This document shows positions 38,997 through 49,627 of a stretch of 64,000 nt of DNA, piece after piece. The stretch spans positions 6,957 to 70,956 of the forward strand of contig JBFLZW010000035.1 in the NCBI GenBank assembly GCA_040755755.1, given 5' to 3'. The notes under the pieces are model-generated. The model was not told where the DNA came from, ran no database searches, and saw only the letters and a program-made list of their open reading frames with translations. Position 1 is the first letter of the stretch, and every line of letters starts with the position of its first letter. The DNA comes from a bacterium. GTDB taxonomy: Bacteria; SZUA-182; DTGQ01. The position numbers and the translations under genes were made by a program.

Positions 38997-41900
38997 TTAT
39001 GATTCCCGCTCCCCTCTTCCTTCCGCCCCCGTCGCCGCCTTTTCCAGAACCTGGAAAAAATCCTGGACCTCCCGCATCAGGGCTTCTCCATGGGTATTGG
39101 CTACGGTCATCGAGAGGTCGCCGGGGGGAGAGAGGCGCAAGACTTTGCCGTTCTTCTGGACAAGCTGAATCAACGCCGGCGGAGAAATCGGGGTTCTCTC
39201 GTCAAAGGTAAAGCTGACCTGATCCCCGGCCCGGTGGACGGCTTTTACCTTCCATTTCTGGCAGAGCAGGCGCAGTTGCAGGTGCTGGAAGAAGAGCCTG
39301 GCCGCATCCGGCAGAGCGCCGTATCGGTCTTCCAGCTCCTCTTTCCATGACTTGAGGGCTTCATCATTTTCGAGCAGGGAGGCCCGCTTGTAGAGGTTCA
39401 GCCGCTGATTGGTGTCCGGCACATAAAAGTCGGGCAGATGGGCTTCGACCTGAAGATCGATGGTAATATCGAGGCTGGTTTCTACCGGCTCACCCTGCAT
39501 TTCCTGAACAGCCTGGCGGATCAGGTCGCAGTAGAGATCAAAGCCTACGGCTGCAATCTGGCCATGCTGCTCTGCTCCCAGGAGATTACCCGCACCCCGG
39601 ATTTCCATGTCTCTGGCTGCCAGGCGAAACCCCGATCCCAGTTCGCTCAGTTCCTGGATAGCCACCATCCGCTTCCGGGCCTCCTCGGTGAGGGCATCCT
39701 CGCCCGGAATGATCAGGTAGGCAAAGGCCCTTCGGCTCGACCGGCCAACCCTTCCCCGGAGCTGGTACAACTGGGCCAGCCCGTAGCGGTGGGCCTGGTT
39801 GATGATAATCGTATTGGCTGCCGGAATATCCAGCCCCGATTCGACAATGGTGGTGCAGACCAGGATATCATACTTGTGCTGCACAAAATCCAGCATGATC
39901 TTCTCAAGCTGCCGCTCTTCCATCTGGCCGTGAGCAACGGCGATTCTGGCCGATGGAACGAGGCCGCGGACATAATCGGCGATCTTTTCGATATTTTCCA
40001 CCCGGTTATGGACGAAAAAGACCTGCCCTTCCCGCTCCATTTCCCGGATAATGGCCTGGGTGATAATATCCGGATCGAATTTGATGATATGGGTCTGGAT
40101 AGCCAGCCGGTCCGCAGGGGGGGTGTCGATAACGCTGAGATCCCGGACACCGGTCAGGGCCATGTTCAGGGTCCGGGGGATAGGGGTGGCGGTAAGGGTC
40201 AGGACATCCACCGAGCTTCGCAGGGTTTTCAGCCGCTCCTTGTGGGCCACGCCAAAGCGCTGCTCCTCGTCGATGATGACCAGGCCAAGATTGCGAAATT
40301 CGATGTCTTTTTGCAGCAGCCGATGAGTGCCGATCACCACATCCACCGTACCGTCCCGAAGGCCCTGAATCGTCTCCTGCTGCTGCCTGCGGGAGCGAAA
40401 GCGGCTGAGCATCTCGACCTTCACCGGATAGGGGGAGAGTCGCTGGGAAAATTTCTGGAAATGCTGCTCCACCAGAATGGTGGTCGGAGCAACCAGGGCG
40501 ACCTGCCTGTTGCCGGTGATGGCCTTGAAAGCCGCCCGCAGGGCCACTTCGGTCTTCCCGTAGCCCACATCCCCGCAGACCAGCCTGTCCATGGGCCGTG
40601 GCTGCTCCATGTCCTCCTTGACATCCCGGATGGCCCTGGCCTGGTCCGGGGTCTCCTCATATTCAAAGGATGCCTCAAACTCCCGCTGCCAGGGTGTGTC
40701 GGCGGGAGCGGCAAAGCCGCTGGCAATCGAGCGGGCTGCATAGAGCTTCAGCAGATCCTCGGCCATTTTTTTCACCGAATTCTTCACCCGCGCCTTGGTT
40801 TTGCCCCAACTGGTGCCGCCCAGTTTGTCCAGCTTGGGAATGGCACCGCCCGAACCCGAATACTTCTGGACCATGTTCAGTTTTTCCGGCGGGATATAGA
40901 GCTTGTCGCCATCACAATATTCCACCAGCATGAAATCCTTGCGGATGTCCCCGACAGCCAGCTTCTTCAGCCCCAGGTAGCGGCCAATGCCGTGCTCCAC
41001 GTGCACCACATAATCCCCTTCTTTCAGGTCGCGGAAGGTAGAGATAACCGCAGCCGGGCGACGGCCTTTGAATGCAGGAATTTTTTTCCGCTCACCGAAA
41101 ATCTCCTGGTCCGTGATCAGTACCAGCGACAGGCCGGGCAGGTAGAATCCGTGTGAAACCTCTCCCAGACAGATCAGGGGAGGCAATACTGCTTCATCCC
41201 CTGCCGACAGGAGCGGGACCGCATCCTCCTCACCCAGACGCCGTACACCCAATTCATATTCCCGGAACAGTTCCTCGAGCCGCTCGGCCTGGCTTTCACT
41301 GCCGCAAACCAGAACAATCAATTGATGCTTCCGGTGCCAGGATTTGATCTCCGAAGTCAGATTCTCAAGGTACGAGGTGCGGTCCCGGCCCATGATTTTC
41401 GATTTTCCAACCAGGCCGCTGACCGATTTTACCGTAAAGGAAACAGTATCCGGGGCTGATTCCCCGATTTCAGCCAGGGTCGCTGTCTTCAGGGCGCGCA
41501 GGGAAAAAACCTGCCGTCCGGGGAAATATTCCTGCTGAATGTCCGTCCACTGCCGGTACCCTTCCCTGGGAGGGGGATAGGGGAGATTTTCCCGGTGCAC
41601 CTGGTGGTATCTTCGTTCGACTTCGTTCTGAAAGTCCTCGGCAGCCCGCTGTACGGCACCGGGTTCGGAGAGAAAAATATGGCCGTCTGCGGGCAAATAC
41701 TGAAAGAGGGTATCCGTGCGGGAGTAAAGGTAGGGGATATAATGCACCAGACCCGGAAAAGGAACTGCCTGGTCCAGTTGGGCCTGGAGCAGCTCGATCT
41801 TCGACTGGTACAAATACGAATCCCCAAACTCCTGCCTGAGCCTGAGGGAAAGATGGTGGCAGTGCTCCCGGTTGAGAATGGCCTCCGTCACCGGCAGGAC

Positions 41901-42578
41901 GATCACTTCCTCCAGGAATTTCTCGGACCGCTGGGTCGAAGGATTAAATTGCCGGATCGATTCGATGGTATCGCCGAAAAACTCCAGGCGTACGGGCGAT
42001 GAATGACCCGGCGGGAAAATGTCCAGCACCCCACCCCGGACGCTGTAATCGCCAGGATCTTCCACCAGGTCCACCATCCGGTATCCTCCCCGCACCAGCA
42101 GGCCGATGATTTCCTCCCGCTCGATGGTCTCTCCGGCCCCAAAAAATCCTACCGTGCTGTTAAACACCCTCTTGGGCATAAGGTTTTGCAGGGCAGCCTC
42201 AACCGGAGCCACCACCATGCCTGCCGGGTGGTTGAGCAGGGCATAGAGTGATTCGATCCGGCGGCTGACCACTTCAGGCAGCGGCGACTGGGCCTCATAG
42301 GGGAGGATTTCCCAGGCGGGAAACAGGTGAACGGAATACCCGGCTGCCTGCGGATGGATCATGCGGACAAAAAACTGCAGATCCTGGTAGAGCTTTTCAG
42401 CCAGCTCGCAAGAGGGTGCCAGGATGAGAAAATTCCCGGTCAACTGCCCCCGCAGGAGAGCGATGAGGAGCTCTTTACTGGTTTCCCACAGTCCCTCGAG
42501 ATGAATATGTTTTTCTCCCTTCTCCAGGGCTTTTAAAACCGGAGCAAGGAAGGTATCGAGATTGCTGTTATTTGGCAT
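38997..42578 (-). CDS. mfd: Transcription-repair coupling factor
   Basis: Mfd removes stalled RNA polymerase at lesions and recruits UvrA. The ATG at 42578 gives the start [18 protein letters not shown] and about 1193 residues, normal for the family; the frame runs further upstream over the previous gene. Domains in order: UvrB-like N-terminus, RNA-polymerase-interaction domain ([19 protein letters not shown]), helicase domain 1 with [16 protein letters not shown] and IDEEQRFGV, helicase domain 2 with [15 protein letters not shown], and the C-terminal TRCF domain. It overlaps the heptose adenylyltransferase gene by 11 nt. Confidence 0.97.
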   Translation of the reverse strand: MPNNSNLDTFLAPVLKALEKGEKHIHLEGLWETSKELLIALLRGQLTGNFLILAPSCELAEKLYQDLQFFVRMIHPQAAGYSVHLFPAWEILPYEAQSPLPEVVSRRIESLYALLNHPAGMVVAPVEAALQNLMPKRVFNSTVGFFGAGETIEREEIIGLLVRGGYRMVDLVEDPGDYSVRGGVLDIFPPGHSSPVRLEFFGDTIESIRQFNPSTQRSEKFLEEVIVLPVTEAILNREHCHHLSLRLRQEFGDSYLYQSKIELLQAQLDQAVPFPGLVHYIPYLYSRTDTLFQYLPADGHIFLSEPGAVQRAAEDFQNEVERRYHQVHRENLPYPPPREGYRQWTDIQQEYFPGRQVFSLRALKTATLAEIGESAPDTVSFTVKSVSGLVGKSKIMGRDRTSYLENLTSEIKSWHRKHQLIVLVCGSESQAERLEELFREYELGVRRLGEEDAVPLLSAGDEAVLPPLICLGEVSHGFYLPGLSLVLITDQEIFGERKKIPAFKGRRPAAVISTFRDLKEGDYVVHVEHGIGRYLGLKKLAVGDIRKDFMLVEYCDGDKLYIPPEKLNMVQKYSGSGGAIPKLDKLGGTSWGKTKARVKNSVKKMAEDLLKLYAARSIASGFAAPADTPWQREFEASFEYEETPDQARAIRDVKEDMEQPRPMDRLVCGDVGYGKTEVALRAAFKAITGNRQVALVAPTTILVEQHFQKFSQRLSPYPVKVEMLSRFRSRRQQQETIQGLRDGTVDVVIGTHRLLQKDIEFRNLGLVIIDEEQRFGVAHKERLKTLRSSVDVLTLTATPIPRTLNMALTGVRDLSVIDTPPADRLAIQTHIIKFDPDIITQAIIREMEREGQVFFVHNRVENIEKIADYVRGLVPSARIAVAHGQMEERQLEKIMLDFVQHKYDILVCTTIVESGLDIPAANTIIINQAHRYGLAQLYQLRGRVGRSSRRAFAYLIIPGEDALTEEARKRMVAIQELSELGSGFRLAARDMEIRGAGNLLGAEQHGQIAAVGFDLYCDLIRQAVQEMQGEPVETSLDITIDLQVEAHLPDFYVPDTNQRLNLYKRASLLENDEALKSWKEELEDRYGALPDAARLFFQHLQLRLLCQKWKVKAVHRAGDQVSFTFDERTPISPPALIQLVQKNGKVLRLSPPGDLSMTVANTHGEALMREVQDFFQVLEKAATGAEGRGERES

Positions 42579-43095
42579 TTCCCTGCAAAGTGCGCTCGCC
42601 ATTTCCTCCAAAACGACTTCGGATGAGGTTGATAATGGTGGTGGTCGAAACATCGGGAACCAGCGGGATGCGGACAACCCTGCCTCCCCCCGCTTCCACC
42701 ACCTCACGCCCGATGATCTGATCATATCCCCAATCGGCCCCTTTGACTAAAATGTCCGGCTGCACCAGGGAGATGAGCCTGAGCGGGTCAGGCTCATCGA
42801 AGACAACCACCAGGTCCACACATTCGAGGGCAGCCAGAACCTCCGCCCGCTGCTCCTGGGGGAGAATCGGACGGCTCTCCCCCTTGATGAGCCGGATAGA
42901 GCGGTCACTGTTCAATCCGATCAGGAGACAATCGCCGCAGGCTCTGGCTTCCTGGAGATAGCGGGTATGCCCTACGTGGAGAAGATCGAAGCAGCCATTG
43001 GTGAAAACGATCTTCTCTCCTTTTGCCTTTCGCCCGGTGACGATATCCTGAATCCTGTCAATCGGCTGAATTTTCAGCCTGGGATCTACGAGCAC
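42568..43095 (-). CDS. rfaE2: D-glycero-beta-D-manno-heptose 1-phosphate adenylyltransferase
   Basis: It makes ADP-heptose for the LPS inner core and corresponds to the C-terminal half of HldE. The GTG at 43095 with AAAGGAG upstream gives about 175 residues. [19 protein letters not shown] is the nucleotidyl-transferase HxGH motif, and [28 protein letters not shown] and [13 protein letters not shown] are family marks. The kinase half is not encoded here and must be elsewhere. It overlaps the start of mfd by 11 nt. Confidence 0.93.
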   Translation of the reverse strand: MLVDPRLKIQPIDRIQDIVTGRKAKGEKIVFTNGCFDLLHVGHTRYLQEARACGDCLLIGLNSDRSIRLIKGESRPILPQEQRAEVLAALECVDLVVVFDEPDPLRLISLVQPDILVKGADWGYDQIIGREVVEAGGGRVVRIPLVPDVSTTTIINLIRSRFGGNGERTLQGNAK

Positions 43096-43160
43096 TTCAC
43101 TCCTTTCCTTATCTATACTTAAAGCGGACCGACAACCTCCTGCCAACTGCAGATGTCTTT

Positions 43161-43180
43161 ACTGGCCACTGGCCACTGAG
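43161..43180. repeat. Short CTGGCCACTGGCCA tandem repeat
   Basis: ACTGGCCACTGGCCACTGAG lies between ugd and rfaE2. Similar CAGTGGCCAGTGGTCAG sequence lies at 49549-49582 upstream of a glycosyltransferase gene. Confidence 0.6.
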
Positions 43181-43190
43181 CACTCCTTCC

Positions 43191-44504
43191 TCACGGTCTG
43201 CCGATGCCGTAGTAGATAAATCCCCTCTCGCGCATCAGTTTGGGGTCATAGAGGTTGCGGCCATCGAAAATAACCGGGGTCCGCATGAGTTGCTTGATCC
43301 GGTCAAAGTTCGGGCGGCGGAATTCGTTCCATTCGGTGATTACCAGCAGGCCGTCAGCTCCTTCGAGGCACTCGTAATTACGGGAGCAGAGCTGAATTTT
43401 ATCCTTGAAAATCTCCCTGGCCCGGTCCATAGCCGCAGGATCGTAAGCCCGGATACTGGCCCCTTCAGCCAGCAAGTGGTTGATAATATTCAAGGATGCA
43501 GCCTCACGCATATCATCGGTCTGGGATTTGAAAGCCAGTCCCCACAGGGCCAGGAGCTTTCCCTTCACTCCTTCCTGACCACAGTTCCTGAAATGCTCAC
43601 ATACTTTGAGTCCGAGAAGGTTTTTCTGACAGTTATTGACCTTTTCCACAGCCCTTAAGATTTCCATGGGATACTGGTACTTTTCAGCGGTACGGATAAT
43701 GGCCTTGACATCTTTGGGAAAGCACGATCCGCCATAGCCGACGCCGGGGAAAAGGAACGAGTGGCCGATCCGGGAATCGGTACTGATGCCCATCCGCACC
43801 ATGTCAATATCCGCGCCCACCCGCTCGCACAGGTTAGCCAGCTCGTTCATGAAGGAAATCCGGGTGGCCAGCATGGCATTGGCGGCGTATTTGGTCATTT
43901 CCGCAGATTTGATGTCCATGATAATGATAGGGTTTCCGGTCCTGACAAAGGGGGAATAAAGCTCCCTCATGATATCGGCTACCTTGGGACTATCACAGCC
44001 GATAATGACCCGGTCCGGCTTCATGAAGTCCGCGACAGCCGCCCCTTCCTTCAAAAATTCGGGGTTGGACACTACATCAAACTCAATTGGGGTTTCCCTG
44101 GCTATTGTCTGGCGTACCAGTTCGGCTGTGCCGACCGGGACAGTGCTTTTATCCACAATGATCTTGTAGGAATCCATGATCTGACCGATGGACCTGGCTA
44201 CAGCCAGCACATGCTGCAAGTCTGCTGACCCGTCCTCGTCCGGAGGAGTGCCTACGGCAATGATATTGATCAGAGATTCCCTGACCCCTTCAGCCAGATC
44301 GGTGGTGAACTGAAGCCGCCCTTCGCGGCTGTTTCGCTGCACCAGATCCTCCAGGCCAGGTTCGTAGATGGGGATTTTGCCCTGCCTGAGGCCGGCGATC
44401 TTTTGCTCGTCAATGTCCACACAAATTACATCACTGCCATTTTCAGCAAAACAGGCACCGGTTACCAGCCCTACATAACCAGTTCCTATGACACAGATAT
44501 TCAT
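43191..44504 (-). CDS. ugd: UDP-glucose 6-dehydrogenase
   Basis: It oxidises UDP-glucose to UDP-glucuronate for capsule, LPS or other glycans. The 437-residue protein has the NAD motif [21 protein letters not shown], the catalytic Cys in [18 protein letters not shown], and [26 protein letters not shown] lies before the ATG. It is adjacent to the glycan genes, which supports a role in surface polysaccharide formation. Confidence 0.96.
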   Translation of the reverse strand: MNICVIGTGYVGLVTGACFAENGSDVICVDIDEQKIAGLRQGKIPIYEPGLEDLVQRNSREGRLQFTTDLAEGVRESLINIIAVGTPPDEDGSADLQHVLAVARSIGQIMDSYKIIVDKSTVPVGTAELVRQTIARETPIEFDVVSNPEFLKEGAAVADFMKPDRVIIGCDSPKVADIMRELYSPFVRTGNPIIIMDIKSAEMTKYAANAMLATRISFMNELANLCERVGADIDMVRMGISTDSRIGHSFLFPGVGYGGSCFPKDVKAIIRTAEKYQYPMEILRAVEKVNNCQKNLLGLKVCEHFRNCGQEGVKGKLLALWGLAFKSQTDDMREAASLNIINHLLAEGASIRAYDPAAMDRAREIFKDKIQLCSRNYECLEGADGLLVITEWNEFRRPNFDRIKQLMRTPVIFDGRNLYDPKLMRERGFIYYGIGRP

Positions 44505-44632
44505 CAGGTATCTCCTTCTGTATCTCTTATGAGTTATTTCCGGGTTCGGATCCGTTCGTTCGTTGACGCTGGTCCAAACGTGTCAGATAAGTGATGATGC
44601 AGACCTTGCTCTCCCTTAACCTCCTTCCAAGA

Positions 44633-44929
44633 TCAGTAAGCTGTGTGAGGTCCCTGAGCTTCATAGAGAACTTTTTCTTTTTTCTCTATATATCGTGTGA
44701 AGCGGGTTGCCGGGCTCAGTGGAACGATGTCAACAGGAGTATGCAGCTCTTCCTCTAACATGGCTCCGAATTCAAAAATCTTCCACCCTTCCAGGCCATC
44801 ACAGGCCAGGTCCAAATCATGAGCCTTTTCCAGCTCTTCCAGGGCGCTTCCAAAAAGAACCAGCTTTCTTACACCATATTTTTTGGCTAAAGTTATGCAA
44901 AGCTCTAACTGATTTTGATTAATCCCCAT
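44633..44929 (-). CDS. MNT-type nucleotidyltransferase antitoxin (second pair)
   Basis: This 98-residue minimal nucleotidyltransferase has the motif LVLFGSALEELEKAHDLDLAC (GS-x9-DxD; the first residues of the active site) and a third acidic residue in TPVDIVPLS. In characterised HepT-MntA pairs this enzyme adds AMP to the HEPN toxin to block it. It starts 10 nt after the HEPN gene at 44940-45389, the usual toxin-first order. Confidence 0.82.
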   Translation of the reverse strand: MGINQNQLELCITLAKKYGVRKLVLFGSALEELEKAHDLDLACDGLEGWKIFEFGAMLEEELHTPVDIVPLSPATRFTRYIEKKEKVLYEAQGPHTAY

Positions 44930-44939
44930 AAGACATCGG

Positions 44940-45389
44940 CTATTTCACCGCCTTAATCCCGGCATCCTCAAGATATTTTTCTATTCTCCCAAGGCTCTCG
45001 AAAATCGTCCGGGATTTATTGACGATTTCGTTATAGATATCTTCCAACTGCTCCGGCAGGTAGACATGGGCTATCTTATTTCGCAGCAGTCTTGCCTCCA
45101 GCCAGAATCCGATATCGTCGATGAGTCCCATTTTCTGCATCATCAGCAACCGGTCCCTGAGCGTGTCGCTGCTTTTGGCATTGATGAAAATTTCCAATCC
45201 CTTAAAGAAGCCGAGAATCAGTTCAACGCTTTTTTCAAATCTGAACGAAAGGGAGTCGTAATATTCAAGCTCAGGAGGAGTATACAGTTTTTCCGGGTCA
45301 TAGGGGGAAAACCTCTCTATGGAGGCTTTCAACAGGTTGCATCCTTTTTTGAGATTCTTAAATTCGTTCAATATCAAGCCGCTGCGCAC
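44940..45389 (-). CDS. HEPN toxin (HepT-like), second pair
   Basis: The 149-residue protein is all-helical and has ARLLRNKIAHVYLPE, which contains the RNase motif RX4H and the following Tyr (RX4HXY, here R-NKIA-H-V-Y) that MNT partners modify with AMP. The start is GTG at 45389, overlapping the end of the first-pair MNT gene by 32 nt; a TTG 12 nt later is possible. The helix SVELILGFFKGLEIFIN fits the HEPN core. It is probably an mRNA or tRNA endonuclease. Confidence 0.82.
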   Translation of the reverse strand: MRSGLILNEFKNLKKGCNLLKASIERFSPYDPEKLYTPPELEYYDSLSFRFEKSVELILGFFKGLEIFINAKSSDTLRDRLLMMQKMGLIDDIGFWLEARLLRNKIAHVYLPEQLEDIYNEIVNKSRTIFESLGRIEKYLEDAGIKAVK

Positions 45390-45648
45390 CTTTGATTATC
45401 TCCTGGCAAAACGGGTCATCCTCCTTGTATATCACAACATCAAGCTGCTGCTCGCATATCGAAAAGAATTTGGCTTGGATGCGTAAAGAGAGTTGTAAGG
45501 GATTACCCTCTGTCTCTGGCACGAGGAGAATATCGATGTCCCCGCCTTTTTTCGTATCGTCAAGCCTTGAGCCGAAAAGGTAAACATCACCCTGAAAATC
45601 CGCCAGACAGTATTTGAGAGCCCTTTGTTCACACTCGTCTAGTCGCAT
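45358..45648 (-). CDS. MNT-type nucleotidyltransferase antitoxin (first pair)
   Basis: The 96-residue protein has VYLFGSRLDDTKKGGDIDIL (GS-x9-DxD) and the third acidic residue in QQLDVVIYKE. It overlaps the end of the upstream HEPN gene by 10 nt and the start of the second HEPN gene by 32 nt, so all four genes are translationally linked. Confidence 0.85.
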   Translation of the reverse strand: MRLDECEQRALKYCLADFQGDVYLFGSRLDDTKKGGDIDILLVPETEGNPLQLSLRIQAKFFSICEQQLDVVIYKEDDPFCQEIIKGAQRLDIERI

Positions 45649-46139
45649 GACGGGCGATCGATCTCCTTTTCTACGGTATCCAGGAATTGGGCAATATCTT
45701 TCTGATAAAGCCCTTTGAGCCTCCTGGCACTGTCGAGTGGTATTTTCACCTTTTCATAGCGAAGCTCATAGGAGTATGCATGCCGGAAAAAGTACCGGAA
45801 GGCACGAAGCTCATCGAGCTCTCGGTAAGCTTCATTCGAGATCAAGGGGGGCCGTAAGCCCTCCACGGAGAGGGTTATCCTGCGCAACAGCACCTTACAC
45901 TGAGTGCTATCCTTGGACAGCATCCCCAGGATACGATTCTCAAAGCAGCAGGCTACTATCTTAAAGAGATACTCAAATGCGCAGTACAGATTGTGCAATT
46001 GGTAGCCAAGACTTTCAAGCTTTGCCTTACTTGCTTGTGCTCCTCTTTCTCTATCTTCCACTTCGTTATAAATTCTCTCTATCTCTTTAACTTGAGCCTC
46101 TATTTCGGCTTTGAGAAGGTTGAATTCTATCATCTCCAT
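45639..46139 (-). CDS. HEPN toxin (HepT-like), first pair
   Basis: The ATG at 46139 gives MEMIEFNLLKAEIEAQVKEI and about 166 residues; an in-frame extension to 46235 is Arg-rich and unlikely. AFRYFFRHAYSYEL contains RX4HXY (R-YFFR-H-A-Y), the catalytic and AMP-accepting motif of HepT toxins. The rest is helical (YQLHNLYCAFEYLFKIVA). It is the first gene of a four-gene toxin-antitoxin block inserted between ugd and the glycosyltransferases. Confidence 0.82.
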   Translation of the reverse strand: MEMIEFNLLKAEIEAQVKEIERIYNEVEDRERGAQASKAKLESLGYQLHNLYCAFEYLFKIVACCFENRILGMLSKDSTQCKVLLRRITLSVEGLRPPLISNEAYRELDELRAFRYFFRHAYSYELRYEKVKIPLDSARRLKGLYQKDIAQFLDTVEKEIDRPSCD

Positions 46140-46269
46140 TTTCGTCTCTCTGCTGCCAGGTAAAGGTAACTGCCCATAACGCCTGGTCCTTCTCCTCCAT
46201 ACCTGCATTCTAAAGCCAAAAGGGACCATTGTCAAGGATCAGCAAGGCAAGAGATTCTCCCACTTACCT

Positions 46270-47277
46270 TTAAGACAAAAGGCGTGAGGAAAGCTCATCG
46301 GCAAGTTTCTTCCCGACAGCGGGAATGGAAAAATGCTCCTCCACCTTCCGGCGGGCATTGGCGCCCATTTCCTTTCTCAGCCCGGCATCGGTGATGAGGG
46401 TATTCAGGGTCTGATAAAACCCCCCGGGTGATGAAACCACAAATCCCTCACGGCCATGCTCGACAATGTCGCGGTTACTGCCAACATCGGAGCAGACAGC
46501 AGGGACTGCAGCAGCCATGTATTGCAGGATCTTGTATCCGCATTTGCCCTGCGTCCACTGGTTATCGGGCAGCGGCATCACCCCGATATCGAACCGGGCT
46601 ACCTCCTGGTCCTGGATCTCGAGTGTCCAGGGAATGTGCCTGACCGTGACTCCGGGAATATCGATTGCGGCATCACAGACAACATTGACCTGAATATTAT
46701 GACTGCGCGCCAGAGACTGAAATACCGGAGACAGCATCTTCAGATGGTGCAGGTTGCCTTTCCCCCCCACCCAGCCGATAATGACCCTGACAGGATCACC
46801 GGTACCGGCATCGTTTTGGTAGCATTTCTGCGGTATATTGCGGGTTTCCACTGCCGACGGGACTACGGTCACGTTGTGGTTGAATTGACCGGCATAATCA
46901 GCCAGAATCCGGTTTCCGGCAACCACAAGGTCAACGCTGCGGACAAGGCATTGAAATTTCAGGCTCCTTGTTCTGCTTTCCGCCTGTGCATGCCGGTCAT
47001 CATGGTAATAGATGGCATCATCGAAATCAAAGACCAACTGTTTGGCATTGTGCCTGAAAAGCCGGGCCTCAAGCGGCGTAAGCAGCTTCTTTTGCAGGTA
47101 AATGATATCAAAATGTCCAAGCTGCCGGAGAATTTTGATCTTTTCAGGAATTGTTTTTGGATAGGGGACGGCAACCGGATCAATTCCCCGGTTGCGTATT
47201 TCCGGTACCAGGTTCAAAACCCTGATCCGGCTGCTTGGCAGCTTCTCGTCCTGATAGATAAACAAAATCCTGTTCAT
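46270..47277 (-). CDS. Glycosyltransferase, GT-B (family 4-like)
   Basis: The ATG at 47277 overlaps the previous stop as ATGA. About 335 residues. MNRILFIYQDEKLPSSRIRVLNLVPEI is the start of the N-terminal Rossmann domain and VVPSAVETRN the inter-domain turn. IGWVGGKGNLHHL, GVMPLPDNQWTQGKCGYKILQYMAAAVPAV and GSNRDIVEHGREGFVV form the donor-binding C-terminal domain. It lacks a clear EX7E motif (KCGYKILQYMA replaces it). It probably acts in surface-glycan assembly with its two upstream neighbours. Confidence 0.85.
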   Translation of the reverse strand: MNRILFIYQDEKLPSSRIRVLNLVPEIRNRGIDPVAVPYPKTIPEKIKILRQLGHFDIIYLQKKLLTPLEARLFRHNAKQLVFDFDDAIYYHDDRHAQAESRTRSLKFQCLVRSVDLVVAGNRILADYAGQFNHNVTVVPSAVETRNIPQKCYQNDAGTGDPVRVIIGWVGGKGNLHHLKMLSPVFQSLARSHNIQVNVVCDAAIDIPGVTVRHIPWTLEIQDQEVARFDIGVMPLPDNQWTQGKCGYKILQYMAAAVPAVCSDVGSNRDIVEHGREGFVVSSPGGFYQTLNTLITDAGLRKEMGANARRKVEEHFSIPAVGKKLADELSSRLLS

Positions 47278-48284
47278 GTCCTTGATTTCCCCTGACCGTG
47301 CGGCCTGCTGCCGCACCATAATCTCTCCCTCAGACAGCCGCCCCCCGGAGGCAACCTTCCCGCTTTTCCCGTGATCCCGTGGAACGCTCCCAGGGCTATG
47401 GCATACACCTTGAGCATCTTCCGGTCTTCAAAAAGAAGGATTCGGGCGATATCCTTGCGGCTTTTTTTGAGCACCCGGACCGTACCCCGGATTTTGCCAT
47501 ACTGCTCGCGTGCCAATATGAGGCGATTCCGGGTCATGTAATACCGCCTGAGCGGGTTGTGGTGCGATGTCTCCAGAGTCTGCCAGAGAAACTTATGACT
47601 TCTCCGGGCACCCACCGGATGGAGCATGCCGAGAGGGAGCGAGAGAAGTATCCTGTACCCGAAGTTGCGGAGTCTCAGACAATACTCATGATCAATCTGG
47701 TCAATGAATAACTCTTCGCGGAAAGGACCGACTCTGTCAAAAGCCGCAATGGACAACAGGCTGCCGGAGGTAATCAGGGTTTTTTCTTCTACCCATGATA
47801 GCGCAGGCTCACCCGCAACCCTGGCACAGAGCGGTTGCCGGTAAACATATCCATTGTTCGGGTCCTGATAATTAGTTCCTATCATGCCTGTTTCTTCCCG
47901 GAAGGGGCAGTCCTGATAGGCAGCGGCCAGATTGTCTACCATACTTTCCAAAGGTATAGTATCCTGATCGAGCGTTAAAGCCCAGAGGCACCCTTGCGCC
48001 CTGGCCCACCGCACACCCTGGTTAAGCGCAGCGGCAACGCCCAGGTTATCGGCGTTGAGAATCAGGTGAGCGTTCAGGGAGGGAGCAGCTTTATTCAACA
48101 TGGCAACCGCCGGACTGGAGGAGTGGTTATCGACAATAACCATACGGCCGGCCTGTTTTGCTGCCTTTATTGCGCGTTCAGGGAAACCGGCATCGGGATG
48201 ATAGGTAACGATGATGGCACAAATATTCTCCTTCCTGGGGCCGACAGCCTCTTGCATGGTTTTATCAGCAGTATGATCTCCCAT
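47274..48284 (-). CDS. Glycosyltransferase family 2 (rhamnosyltransferase-like)
   Basis: The 336-residue protein starts its GT-A domain at ICAIIVTYHPDAGFPERAI, with VDNHSSSP, NLGVAAALNQGVRWA and the metal motif LTLDQDT (DxD). DHEYCLRLRNFGYRILL and the MLHPVGARRSH region follow, as in WbbL/RfbN rhamnosyltransferases of O-antigen synthesis. AAGGACA lies before the ATG. It overlaps the upstream gene by 20 nt and the downstream one by 4 nt. Confidence 0.88.
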   Translation of the reverse strand: MGDHTADKTMQEAVGPRKENICAIIVTYHPDAGFPERAIKAAKQAGRMVIVDNHSSSPAVAMLNKAAPSLNAHLILNADNLGVAAALNQGVRWARAQGCLWALTLDQDTIPLESMVDNLAAAYQDCPFREETGMIGTNYQDPNNGYVYRQPLCARVAGEPALSWVEEKTLITSGSLLSIAAFDRVGPFREELFIDQIDHEYCLRLRNFGYRILLSLPLGMLHPVGARRSHKFLWQTLETSHHNPLRRYYMTRNRLILAREQYGKIRGTVRVLKKSRKDIARILLFEDRKMLKVYAIALGAFHGITGKAGRLPPGGGCLRERLWCGSRPHGQGKSRT

Positions 48285-49524
48285 TGTCCTTATCTTTCAT
48301 CTTCCCTGCATCCTCATTATCATTGCGGTCTGGTTCCCTTTCCGAAATCTTGGGTTTCGGCAGGTCAGATTTCAGCACATCGGAAACGATGCTTCTCAAA
48401 TTTTCAGCAAAATCAAGGTACTGAACGCTGTCTCGAATCTGCTTTCGATACAGGGGATTTGCTGCCCGTTGCATTACCTGGGTAAAATCCTCGACACTCT
48501 TTCTGAGCTGATCGCTCCGGACCGGGAATGACAGAATAACGCCGGTATTGCCTGGCTGAATGACCTCGGCGCAACCGTTGCGGTCGGTGGTCAATACCGG
48601 GACTCCTGCTGCCAATGCCTCCAGAGAGGCGTTGCTGAAGGGATCGTATCTGGTCGGCAGGATAAATCCATCAGCCAGGGCTAAATACCGGGAAGCTTCT
48701 TCCTGCGGTCCCAAAAAATGAATCCGCTCCGAGATAAAAAGCCTGCCGGCCATTTTCCGGTAAGGCCCCGTCTCACCCTTGCCGACAATGAGCAGATGGA
48801 AGTCCGGCGGCAGATGCTGCATCCCTTCGATTGCATATTCCAGCCCTTTCCTCTCAAAGCCGGTGCCGGTAAAGAGGAGAAATCGTGAACCTGCCGGAAG
48901 CTGGTGCCGTGCCAGAAGCTCTCCCTTTATCTCGTCCTTATGATGAAAGAGATATTCAAAAGATTTCCACTCCACCCCGTTATGCACGACCTTGATTTTC
49001 TGTGGAGAGATACGGTAACGGGCTGCTATTTCCTGCTTCACCATTTCCGAGTTGCAGTAGAGCCTCTGTAACCGGGGGCTCTCAATGGCTTTTTTTTCAT
49101 AGGTCAGCTTCAGCCGGTGAAACATACTGGCAGAGCGAAGTATCCGGGCGGGAATACTCCTGGTTTCATCCCGATATTCGAGAAAAGACCGGTGAGTTCC
49201 TCCCCCTGCCCGCATATGGGTCTGGCCGTCCGTGTAATCGATACCGAACACTACATCATAAGAATGCAGTCGCACATGGCGGCTTACCGCTGTCTGAAAG
49301 GCGATGAGCCGTCCGGCCCTCCCCAGGTTTTGATGCCCCAGCGGGGTTATGGCAAGCCGATCACGATTATGGTCCGGCCAGTCGTCCGGCCATTTTTGTC
49401 CCGGCAGCGTAAGGAGGTTGACCGAGCAGCCAGCCTCAAGAAAAGCGTGGATAAGCCGGACTGAGTATTTTTCAGCTCCACCCGGTGTTTTATACGTAGC
49501 CTTGACGAAAGCTACCTGCTTCAT
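48265..49524 (-). CDS. Glycosyltransferase family 4 (WaaG-like)
   Basis: The ATG at 49524 (AGGGAACC upstream) gives MKQVAFVKATYKTPGGAEKY and 419 residues; the frame further up runs through a repeat and is not used. KVVHNGVEWKSF joins the domains; LLFTGTGFERKGLEYAIEGM and FILPTRYDPFSNASLEALAAGVPVLTTDRNG (EX7E-type donor site) are typical of WaaG, the LPS core alpha-glucosyltransferase. The C-terminal 40 residues are charged. The acceptor is not known. Confidence 0.88.
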   Translation of the reverse strand: MKQVAFVKATYKTPGGAEKYSVRLIHAFLEAGCSVNLLTLPGQKWPDDWPDHNRDRLAITPLGHQNLGRAGRLIAFQTAVSRHVRLHSYDVVFGIDYTDGQTHMRAGGGTHRSFLEYRDETRSIPARILRSASMFHRLKLTYEKKAIESPRLQRLYCNSEMVKQEIAARYRISPQKIKVVHNGVEWKSFEYLFHHKDEIKGELLARHQLPAGSRFLLFTGTGFERKGLEYAIEGMQHLPPDFHLLIVGKGETGPYRKMAGRLFISERIHFLGPQEEASRYLALADGFILPTRYDPFSNASLEALAAGVPVLTTDRNGCAEVIQPGNTGVILSFPVRSDQLRKSVEDFTQVMQRAANPLYRKQIRDSVQYLDFAENLRSIVSDVLKSDLPKPKISEREPDRNDNEDAGKMKDKDNGRSYC

Positions 49525-49548
49525 GGTTCCCTGTGATTCTCCCCGCCA

Positions 49549-49627
49549 TTCAGTGATCAGTGGCCAGTGGTCAGTGATCAGTAAAAAACTGGAAATTGGA
49601 AACTGATGTTTGGCAACTGACAACTGG
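49549..49627. repeat. Degenerate CAGTGATCAGTGGCCAGTGG repeat
   Basis: Short imperfect units of CAGTGATCAG/CAGTGGCCAG are followed by ACTGGAAATTGGAAACTGA and CAACTGACAACTGG units. It lies just upstream of the family 4 glycosyltransferase start; if read through it would encode ITDHWPLIT. It is related in type to the repeats at 43161-43180. Confidence 0.65.

Noticed and set aside
39438-41156. A 572-codon plus-strand frame antisense to mfd.
   Set aside because: mfd is certain; the antisense frame is compositional and has no ribosome site or motif.
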